A stretch of DNA of 64,000 nt from Struthio camelus (taxonomy: Eukaryota > Chordata > Aves > Struthioniformes > Struthionidae). Below, in pieces: positions 9,546-17,766 of this stretch. Where the stretch lies: contig NW_027182594.1 of the NCBI RefSeq assembly GCF_040807025.1, positions 182,690 through 246,689 of the forward strand, given 5' to 3'. Below the pieces are notes generated by a model. The model was not told the origin of the DNA, did no database searches, and saw nothing but the letters and a program-made list of their open reading frames with translations. The position numbers were made by a program, and so were the translations under genes. Each line of letters opens with the position of its first letter. Positions within the stretch are counted from its first letter, which is position 1.

Positions 9546-10475
9546 CAGGGACCCCATGGGGACCTCAGTCCAACCTCATGGCTTGGCTGGGGACCCCATA
9601 GATGCCACGAGGACCTTGTCCTGAAGCCATGGTCCAACCAGGAACCCCATGAGGACCTCAGTCCAACCTCATGGCTTGGCTGGGGACCCCATAGATGCCA
9701 CGAGGACCTTGTCCTGAAGCCATGGTCCAACCAGGGACCCCATGAGGACCTCAGTCCAACCTCATGGCTTGGCTGGGGACCCCATAGATGCCACAAGGAC
9801 CTTGTCCTGAAGCCATGGTCCAACCAGGGACCCCATGGGGACCTCAGTCCAACCTCATGGCTTGGCTGGGGACCCCATAGATGCCACAAGGACCTTGTCC
9901 TGAAGCCATGGTCCAACCAGGGACCCCATGGGGACCTCAGTCCAACCTCATGGCTTGGCTGGGGACCCCATAGATGCCACGAGGACCTTGTCCTGAAGCC
10001 ATGGTCCAACCAGGGACCCCATGGGGACCTCAGTCCAACCTCATGGCTTGGCTGGGGACCCCATAGATGCCACGAGGACCTTGTCCTGAAGCCATGGTGC
10101 AACCAGGGACCCCATGGGGACCTCAGTCCAACCTCATGGCTTGGCTGGGGACCCCATAGATGCCACGAGGACCTTGTCCTGAAGCCATGGTCCAACCAGG
10201 GACCCCATGGGGATCTCAGTCCAACCTCATGGCTTGGCTGGGGACCCCATAGATGCCACGAGGACCTTGTCCTGAAGCCATGGTGCAACCAGGGACCCCA
10301 TGGGGAGCTCAGTCCAACCTCATGGCTTGGCTGGGGACCCCATAGATGCCACGAGGACCTTGTCCTGAAGCCATGGTGCAACCAGGAACCCCATGGGGAG
10401 CTCAGTCCAACCTCATGGCTTGGCTGGGGACCCCATAGATGCCACAGGGAGCTCTTCCCGAAGCCACAGTGCAAC
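9545..10475. repeat. 93-bp tandem array in the FIZ1 3' UTR
   Basis: Ten near-identical 93-bp units, each containing CAGTCCAACCTCATGGCTTG and GATGCCACGAGGACCTTGTC. Differences are single bases (for example GTCC/GTGC, GAGG/GGGG). Because 93 is divisible by three, all frames stay open through the array; this is not evidence of a protein. Confidence 0.93.
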
Positions 10476-10536
10476 CGGGAGCCCCTGGGCCGGGGAGGCC
10501 CCGGGCCGGCTGGGCCAGGGTGGGGGTCCGCGCGCC

Positions 10537-12432
10537 CTAGTCGATGCCGCGGTGCAGCTTGAGGTGGCGGGAGAGGTTGCTGAGGGTGATGAAGCCCTTG
10601 GGGCAGAGGGAGCAGCGGAAGGGGCGCTCGCCGCTGTGCAGCAGCCGGTGCCGCTTCAGGTAGCACTCGTGGCGGAAGAACTTGCCGCACTCGTGGCACT
10701 GGTAGGGCTTCTCGCCCGTGTGCACCAGCACGTGGCGGTCCAGGTCGCGGGGGCTGCGGAAGAGCTTCTCGCACTCGCTGCAGCCGTAGAGCTTCTTGGC
10801 GGGGCGCGCGGGGCCGGCGGCGGGGCCGGCGGTGGGGCCGGGGCCGGCGGGGCCGGTGGGCACGGCGGGGTGCTGGCTGCCGTGGTGGGCTTCCAGGGCG
10901 GGCAGCGCGGCGAAGGGCGCCCCGCAGAGCCCGCAGGCGAAGGCGGCCTCGCCGGCGTGGGCGGCCAGGTGGGCGGCCAAGGCGGCCGCCGTGGCGAAGA
11001 AGGTGCCGCACTCGCACTGGTGCGGCGCGGCCGGGCGGCAGGCGGCGCAGGCCAGGGCGGCGGCGGCGGCGGCGGTGTTGGTGGCCATGGTGGTGGCCAT
11101 GGTGGTGGTGTTGGTGGCCATGGTGGTGTTGGTGGCCATGGTGGTGGCCATGGCGGTGGTGTTGGTGGCCATGGTGCTGTTGGTGGCCATGTTGATGCTG
11201 TTGGTGGTGCTGTTGGTGCCCGTGGCGGTGGTGTTGGTAGCCATGGTGCTGTTGGTGGCCACGGTGGCGCTGTTGGTGGCCATGGTGCTGTTGGTGGCCA
11301 TGGCAGCGCTGTTGGTGGCCATGGCGGTGGTGTTGATGGTGGTGTTGGTGCCCACGGTGGTGGTGTTGGTGCCCATGGTGCTGTTGGTGGCCATGGCAGC
11401 ACTGTTGGTGGCCATGGCGGTGGTGTTGATGGTGGTGTTGGTGCCCACGGTGGTGGTGTTGGTGCCCATGGTGCTGTTGGTGGCCATGGCAGCACTGTTG
11501 GTGGCCATGGCGGTGGTGTTGATGGTGGTGTTGGTGCCCACGGTGGTGGTGTTGGTGCCCATGGTGCTGTTGGTGGCCATGGCAGCACTGTTGGTGGCCA
11601 TGGCGGTGGTGTTGATGGTGGTGTTGGTGCCCACGGTGGTGGTGTTGGTGGCCATGGTGCTGTTGGTGGCCATGACGGTGGTGCTGATGGTGGTGTTGGT
11701 GCCCATGGTGGTGGTGTTGGTGCCCACGGTGGTGCTGTTGGTGGCCATGGTGCTGTTGGCGGCCATGGCAGCGCTGTTGGCGGCCATGGCGGTGCTGCTG
11801 GCGCTGTTGGTGCCCACGGCGGCGGCGCTACCCCCGCCGGCCTCGTGCGTCAGCTTGTGGCGCTCCAGCAGGGCCGGCGCGTTGAAGTCCCGCTCGCAGC
11901 GGGGGCACTTGAAGGGCTTGACGGCCCCGTGCGCCCGCCAGTGCCGGCGCAGCTCGGCCGCGGCCGGGAAGCGGCGGCCGCAGGCGCCGCAGCCGAAGGG
12001 CGCCCGGGGCGGCCCGGGGCCGGCGGGGCCGGGGCCGGGGCCGGGGCCGGCGCGGTGCTGCCGCTTGAGGTGGCGGCCCAGGCTGCTGCGGGAGGAGAAG
12101 CGCAGGGCGCAGACGTGGCAGCGGTAGGGCTTCTCGCCGGTGTGGACCACCTGGTGGTGCAGGAGGCCGGTGGAGTCGCGGAAGCCCTTGGGGCAGGCGG
12201 CGCAGCGGTAGGGCCGCTCGCCCGTGTGGCTCCGCAGGTGGTTGGCCAGGTTGAAGGAGTGCTTGAAGCTCTTGGCGCAGCGCGGGCAGCCGAAGGGCTT
12301 GAGCGGCGTGTGCCGGGCGAAGTGGCGCCGCAGGTCCGAGCGGTACCGGAAGCTCTTGCCGCATTCGGAGCAGTGGAAGGGCCCCGGCGACCCGCCGGGC
12401 TGCGGCGGCTCCGGGGCGGTCGCGGCCTCCAT
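10537..12432 (-). CDS. FIZ1: FIZ1, FLT3-interacting C2H2 zinc-finger protein with an internal repeat expansion
   Basis: Nuclear C2H2 protein known in mammals to bind the FLT3 receptor tail and the retinal factor NRL. A single coding exon of 631 codons runs from ATG at 12430-12432 to TAG at 10537-10539. A minus-strand acceptor just upstream (around 12438-12441) places a 5' UTR exon farther up. Eleven fingers are visible in the human order: four at the N-terminus (FHCSECGKSFRYRSDLRRH first), two in the middle (ending FNAPALLERHKLTH), a degenerate finger seven (HQCECGTFF), then four at the C-terminus (last FITLSNLSRHLKLH). Human FIZ1 is about 496 residues; the excess is a roughly 250-residue Ala/Thr/Asn/Ser/Met repeat replacing the normal linker at residues 205-453. 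A 5' exon ATG at 13952-13954 could add a short in-frame N-terminus, depending on which of two AGs is used. Confidence 0.93.
   Translation of the reverse strand: MEAATAPEPPQPGGSPGPFHCSECGKSFRYRSDLRRHFARHTPLKPFGCPRCAKSFKHSFNLANHLRSHTGERPYRCAACPKGFRDSTGLLHHQVVHTGEKPYRCHVCALRFSSRSSLGRHLKRQHRAGPGPGPGPAGPGPPRAPFGCGACGRRFPAAAELRRHWRAHGAVKPFKCPRCERDFNAPALLERHKLTHEAGGGSAAAVGTNSASSTAMAANSAAMAANSTMATNSTTVGTNTTTMGTNTTISTTVMATNSTMATNTTTVGTNTTINTTAMATNSAAMATNSTMGTNTTTVGTNTTINTTAMATNSAAMATNSTMGTNTTTVGTNTTINTTAMATNSAAMATNSTMGTNTTTVGTNTTINTTAMATNSAAMATNSTMATNSATVATNSTMATNTTATGTNSTTNSINMATNSTMATNTTAMATTMATNTTMATNTTTMATTMATNTAAAAAALACAACRPAAPHQCECGTFFATAAALAAHLAAHAGEAAFACGLCGAPFAALPALEAHHGSQHPAVPTGPAGPGPTAGPAAGPARPAKKLYGCSECEKLFRSPRDLDRHVLVHTGEKPYQCHECGKFFRHECYLKRHRLLHSGERPFRCSLCPKGFITLSNLSRHLKLHRGID
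11075..11820 (-). repeat. FIZ1: Coding minisatellite inside FIZ1 (93-bp higher-order unit)
   Basis: Codon-phased repeat of ATGGCCACCAACAGCACC-like 15-18 bp subunits, organised into four near-identical 93-bp (31-codon) units at about 11310-11680 with degenerate flanks. It encodes Thr-Asn, Met-Ala-Thr-Asn and Met-Gly-Thr-Asn words. The period is a multiple of three, so length changes keep the downstream fingers in frame. An unrecognised intron is the alternative, but no need for splicing is visible. Confidence 0.85.
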
Positions 12433-12529
12433 GGCGGCTCTGTGCGGGGAGGCGGGGGGGGGGGTGAGTGGGGGGGGCGCCCCAAATCGCTGCCCCCACC
12501 CCCGGCTAAACACACACGTGCACAACCCA

Positions 12530-13925
12530 GAGGGGGCCCAGGTGTCCGGGGGGACCCAGGCGTCCGGGGACGCTGCCCTGACCTGCAGCCCTGAGGGGGG
12601 GCCCAGGCGTCCAGGGGGCCCAGGTGTCCGGGGATGCCACCCTGACCCACAGCCCCGAGGGGCCCAGGCGTCCGGGGGGGCCCAGGCGTCCGGGGGGGCC
12701 CAGGTGTCCGGGGATGCCACCCTGACCTGCAGTCCTGAGGGGGGGCCCAGGCGTCTGGGAAGGGGCCCAGGCGTCCGGGGATGCCACCCTGACCTGCAGC
12801 CCTGAGGGGGGGCCCAGGCGTCCGGGGGGCCCAGGTGTCCGGGGACGCCGCCCTGACCTGCAGCCCTGAGGGGGGGCCCAGGCGTCCGGGGGGGCCCAGG
12901 CGTCCGGGGGGCCCAGGTGTCCAGGGATGCCACCCTGACCTGCAGCCCTGAGGGGGGGCCCAGGCGTCCGGGGGGGGCCCAGGCGTCCGGGGACGCTGCC
13001 CTGACCTGCAGCCCTGAGGGGGGGCCCAGGTGTCCGGGGGGACCCAGGTGTCTGGGGACGCCGCCCTGACCTGCAGCCCTGAGGGGGGGCCCAGGCGTCC
13101 GGGGGGGCCCAGGCGTCCGGGGGGCCCAGGTGTCCGGGGACGCTGCCCTGACCTGCAGCCCCGAGGGGGGGCCCAGGCGTCCGGGGGGGCCCAGGTGTCC
13201 GGGGGGCCCAGGTGTCCGGGGATGCCGCCCTGACCTGCAGCCCTGAGGGGGGGCCCAGGGGCCCGGGGGGGGCCCAGGTGTCCAGGGGGGGCCCAGGTGT
13301 CCAGGGATGCCGCCCTGACCTGCAGCCCTGAGGGGGGGCCCAGGCGTCCGGGGGGGCCCAGATGTCCGGGGGGCCCAGGTGTCCGGGGACGCCGCCCTGA
13401 CCTGCAGCCCTGAGGGGCCCAGGCGTCCGGGGGGGCCCAGGCGTCCGGGGGGCCCAGGTGTCCGGGGACGCTGCCCTGACCTGCAGCCCCGAGGGGGGGG
13501 CCCAGGCGTCCGGGGGGGGCCCAGGTGTCCGGGGGGCCCAGGTGCCCGGGGACGCCGCCCTGACCTGCAGCCCTGAGGGGGGGCCCAGGGGTCCGGGGGG
13601 GGCCCAGGTGTCCAGGGATGCCACCCTGAGCTGCAGCCCCGAGGGGCCCAGGCATCCAGGGGGGCCCAGGGGTCCGGGGATGCTGCTTTGACCCTCATCC
13701 CAAAGGGGCCCAGGCGTCCGGGCATGTCACCCTGACCTGCACCCCCTGAAGGGCCCAGGCGTCCGGGGATGCTGCCCTGACCCACGCCCCCCAAGGGGCC
13801 CAGGCGTCCAGGGCCCTGCTCCATAGACCCAGCAGCCCCCCGAGGGACCCAGGCGTCCGGGCTGCCCCTGCCCATCCCCCCGCCGCCCCCTCCCCTCCCA
13901 GGGGCCCAGGCGTCCGGGCGCCCCG
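12530..13925. repeat. Core-motif minisatellite in the FIZ1 5' intron
   Basis: About 20 units of 60-80 bp: one to three GGGGCCCAGGCGTCCGGG cores, then GACGCCGCCCTGACCTGCAG and CCCTGAGG. The unit includes an acceptor-like CTGACCTGCAG on the plus strand, the non-sense strand for FIZ1. The array fills the intron between the 5' exon (donor at 13932-13931) and the coding exon. Confidence 0.92.
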
Positions 13926-13930
13926 CACTC

Positions 13931-14085
13931 ACAGCTCCCCGTGGGCGCCGACATGTTACGGGGGGGAGGGGCTCGTCACTTCCGCCCAGTGGGGTCGCGG
14001 GGGGGGGGTCGTCCTGTGCCCCCCCCGGCTGTCCCCGCCCCCCTCCCAATCCAGGCCTCTGATTGGCTAATGGCAGCACCCCCCC
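13931..14085 (-). promoter_or_regulatory. FIZ1: FIZ1 5' exon donor and promoter region
   Basis: A consensus donor on the minus strand (GAGCT then GTGAGTGCG; exon ends at 13933) follows a short CG-rich exon that holds an ATG at 13952-13954. Upstream is a GATTGGC (inverted CCAAT) at about 14070. This is likely the FIZ1 first exon and core promoter. Confidence 0.5.
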
Positions 14086-14088
14086 CTT

Positions 14089-14460
14089 GGCGGCCATCTT
14101 TAGTGTGGGCACAGAGCAGCGGGCGCCATGTTGGGGGTGGGCAGGTGAGTGTGCTGGGGGGGCTCAGGCGCCATCTTTGTTGTGGGCGGGGGCCCCACCC
14201 TCACCCCAGGCCCCCCCCGGCGCCATCTTGGGTGTGGGCAGCACCCTCAGAGCGGTGCCATCTTGTCTGGAGCTGCCCCATCTTAGCGCCCAGGGCAGCG
14301 GGGGGCCCGGCGGCCATGCCAGGAGGCCGCCGGCGCCATCTTGAGTGTGGGCAGGGCCTGCGGCAGCAGCGGCCGGGGGCCCATTTTGAGAAAGGGCAGC
14401 GGCAGGGAGGCGCCATCTTGGTTGTGGGGGGAAGGCAGGCAGCGTGGCGCCATCTTTATT
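14089..14460. promoter_or_regulatory. Cluster of about nine YY1-like GCGCCATCTT motifs
   Basis: GCGCCATCTT or close variants recur near 14091, 14123, 14168, 14221, 14255, 14276, 14333, 14411 and 14447, all in one orientation and mostly followed by GTGTGGGC. The complement AAGATGGCGCC matches the YY1 consensus. The cluster lies between the divergently transcribed FIZ1 and ZNF865 and looks like a degenerate tandem array retaining the factor-binding core. Confidence 0.7.
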
Positions 14461-14644
14461 GCGGGCAAAGGGGTCACGGGGGCTGGGGGGACGCTGGGGC
14501 CCCCAAACAGGACCCAGACCCCCCCTGTACCGCAGGGGGAAGAGGCCTGGCTTCACCCCTGGCCCGTAACGAGGGCCCAGCTCGTTAACGCGGGGGCCCA
14601 ACCTGCAATTAGCTCATCCGTTTGCCCTTGGGGGGCAAAACATG

Positions 14645-16098
14645 GGGCAGGGCCGGCCCGGACACCTGGGCCCCTTGAGTGTGCGGAGGGGAGCGGGGCC
14701 GGCCCGGACGCCTGGGCCCCTTGAGTGTGGGGTGAGCGGGGCCGGCCCGGACGCCTGGGCCCCTTGTGCGCGGAGGGGAGCGGGGCCGGCCCGGACGCCT
14801 GGGCCCCTTGAGTGTGGGGGAAGCGGGGCCGGCCCGGACGCCTGGGCTCCTTGAGTGCGCGGAGGGGAGCGGGGCCGGCCCGGACGCCTGGGCCCCTTGT
14901 GCGCGGAGGGGAGCGGGGCCGGCCCGGACGCCTGGGCCCCTTGTGCGCGGAGGGGAGCGGGGCCGGCCCGGACGCCTGGGCCCCTTGTGCGTGAAAGGGA
15001 GCGGGGCCGGCCCGGACGCCTGGGCCCCTTGAGTGTGGGGGAAGCGGGGCCGGCCCGGACGCCTGGGCCCCTTGAGTGCGCGGAGGGGAGCGGGGCCGGC
15101 CCGGACGCCTGGGCCCCTTGTGCGCGGAGGGGAGCGAGGCCGGCCCGGACGCCTGGGCCCCTTGTGCGCGGAGGGGAGCGGGGCCGGCCCGGACGCCTGG
15201 GCCCCTTGTGCGCGGAGGGGAGCGGGGCCGGCCCGGACGCCTGGGCCCCTTGAGTGCGTGGAGGGGGAGTGGAGCCGGCCCGGACGCCTGGGCCCCTTGA
15301 GTGTGGGGGAAGCGGGGCCGGCCCGGACGCCTGGGCCCCTTGAGTGCGCGGAGGGGAGCGGGGCCGGCCCGGACGCCTGGGCCCCTTGAGTGTGGGGGAA
15401 GCGGGGCCGGCCCGGACGCCTGGGCCCCTTGAGTGCGCGGAGGGGAGCGGGGCCGGCCCGGACGCCTGGGCCCCTTGAGTGTGGGGGGAGCGGGGCCGGC
15501 CCGGACGCTTGGGCCCCTTGTGCGTGAAGGGGAGCGGGGCCGGCCCGGACGCCTGGGCCCCTTGAGTGTGGGGGGAGCGGGGCTGGCCCGGACACCTGGG
15601 CCCCTTGTGCGTGAAGGGGAGCGGGGCCGGCCCGGACGCCTGGGCCCCTTGAGTGCGCGGAGGGGAGCGGGGCCGGCCCGGACGCCTGGGCCCCTTGAGT
15701 GTGGGGGAAGCGGGGCCGGCCCGGACGCCTGGGCCCCTTGAGTGTGGGGTGAGCGGGGCCGGCCCGGACGCCTGGGCCCCTTGTGCGTGAAAGGGAGCGG
15801 GGCCGGCCCGGACGCCTGGGCCCCTTGAGTGCGCGGAGGGGAGCGGGGCCGGCCCGGACGCCTGGGCCCCTTGAGTGCGCGGAGGGGAGCGGGGCCGGCC
15901 CGGACGCCTGGGCCCCTTGAGCGCGGAGGGGAGCGGGGCCGGCCCGGACGCCTGGGCCCCTTGAGTGCGCGGAGGGGAGCGGGGCCGGCCCGGACGCCTG
16001 GGCCCCTTGAGTGTGGGGGAAGCGGGGCCGGCCCGGACGCCTGGGCCCCTTGAGTGTGGGGGAAGCGGGGCCGGCCCGGACGCCTGGGCCCCTTGTCG
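14645..16098. repeat. Core-motif minisatellite between FIZ1 and ZNF865
   Basis: About 31 head-to-tail units of 42-50 bp: GGGGCCGGCCCGGACGCCTG, GGCCCCTTG, then a variable linker (AGTGTGGGGGAAGC, TGCGCGGAGGGGAGC or TGCGTGAAAGGGAGC). Linker types are intermixed, suggesting gene conversion among units. No gene is seen. Confidence 0.95.
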
Positions 16099-16129
16099 GG
16101 GGAGGGGCGCGGGGCAGGCGCAAAGGCCT

Positions 16130-16413
16130 CTGGGAAGGCGCCCCCCCCATCCCCGTCAGCGTCACGTGGGGGGCCGGGCCGGGCCGGGGGGTTCCGGCTC
16201 CGGCGGGGGGAGGCGCTTCCGGCCAGGCCCGTCCGCGCGGGGCTCCAGGGCGGCCCCGGCAGAGCCCCCCCGCCCCCCCTCCCAGGGCTGGGCAGGGGGC
16301 CCAGGCGTCCGGGGGCGCCCCCCCGCCCCCGCGCTGCCTCAGGCCGCCGTCGCCCCCCCCGGCTCCGCGGACGGACGGACGGACGCTCCCGGACCTGGCA
16401 TCACCCCCCCCAG
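16130..16413 (+). promoter_or_regulatory. ZNF865: ZNF865 promoter and 5' UTR exon
   Basis: Unique CG-rich sequence with a USF-type TCACGTGG at 16162-16169 and GC boxes, ending in a consensus donor CAG/GTGAGTG at 16413/16414. It is inferred to be the non-coding first exon spliced to the acceptor at 17751-17752. A solo core motif lies inside it at 16297-16313. Confidence 0.6.
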
Positions 16414-16499
16414 GTGAGTGACCCCCGTCCCCCCCCCAGTGCCCCATAGCCCCCCCCCCAACCTCTGGCTCCTACAGCCCCCAGACCCCCCCAATGCCC

Positions 16500-17680
16500 C
16501 ACCAGGACCCCCAAAATATGCCCCCCCAGGGTGAGTGCAGACCCATCACCCCCCCCCAGCCAGGAGACCCCCCCACCCAGCCCCTTGTGTGTCCAGGGAC
16601 CCCCCCGGATGCTTTTACCCCCCCAAACCAGGTCCCCCAAGGGTGAGGAGACCCCCAAACCCATCTCCCCCATGGCCAGGGGACCTCTCTGGCCCTCTTA
16701 ACCCCCAAAATTGCCCCCCCAAGGGCGAGGAGTCCCCCAAACCCATCTCCCCCATGGCCAGGGGACCTCTCTGGCCCTCTTAACCCCCAAAATTGCCCCC
16801 CAAAGGGTGAGGAGACCCCCAAAACCATCTCTCCCATGGCCAGGGGACCTCTCTGGCCCCCTTAATCCCAAAATTGCCCCTCCAAGGGCAGGGAGACCCC
16901 CAAAACCAGGTCCCCCAAGGGTGAGGAGACCCCCAAACCCATCTCCCCCATGGCCAGGGGACCTCTCTGGCCCTCTTAACCCCCAAAATTGCCCCCCAAA
17001 GGGTGAGGAGACCCCCAAACCCATCTCCCCCATGGCCAGGGGACCTCTCTGGCCCTCTTAACCCCCAAAATTGCCCCCCCAAGGGCAAGGAGACCCCAGA
17101 CCCATCTCCCCCATGGCCAGGGGACCCCCACGGCCCCCTTAATCCCAAAATTGCCCCCCCAAGGGCAGGGAGACCCCCAAAACCAGGTCCCCCAAGGACG
17201 AGGAGACCCTCAAACCCATCTCCCCCATGGCCGGGGGACCCCCATGGCCCCCTTAATCCCAAAATTGCCCCTCCAAGGGCAGGGAGACCCCCAAAACCAG
17301 GTCCCCCAAGGGTGAGGAGACCCCCAAAACCATCTCCCCCATGGCCAGGGGACCTCTCTGGCCCTCTTAACCCCCAAAATTGCCCCACAAAGGGTGAGGA
17401 GACCCCCAAACCAGGTCCCCCAAGGGTGAGGAGACCCCCAAACCCATCTCCCCCATGGCCAGGGGACCTCTCTGGCCCTCTTAACCCCCAAAATTGCCCC
17501 CCCCAAGGGCAAGGAGACCCCAGACCCATCTCCCCCATGGCCAGGGGACCCCCACGGCCCCCTTAATCCTAAAATTGCCCCTCCAAGGGCAGGGAGACCC
17601 CCAAAACCATGTCCCCCAAGGGTGAGTAGACTCCCCAAACCAGGTCCCCCCAAGAGCAGGGAGACCCCCCAGACCAGCCC
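16500..17680. repeat. Tandem array in the ZNF865 5' intron with donor-like GGTGAGGAG words
   Basis: About 14 units of 80-115 bp with CCCCCAAGGGTGAGGAGACC, CCATCTCCCCCATGGCCAGG and CTTAACCCCCAAAATTGCCC. Each unit carries an AAGGGTGAGG word resembling a 5' splice site. The array fills the intron between 16414 and the acceptor at 17751-17752. Confidence 0.92.
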
Positions 17681-17766
17681 CATCCCGGACCCCAAAGCGA
17701 GGATTCCCCCCCCCCCAAGTTCCCACCGGCCTCACCCGCGCTCCCCCCGCAGCGGCGGCGGCGGCG

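Noticed and set aside
9446-11017. 523-codon minus-strand frame with SPWGPWLHHGFRTRSSWHLW repeats
   Set aside because: Produced by the 93-bp 3' UTR array and the out-of-frame FIZ1 C-terminus. It has no family resemblance.
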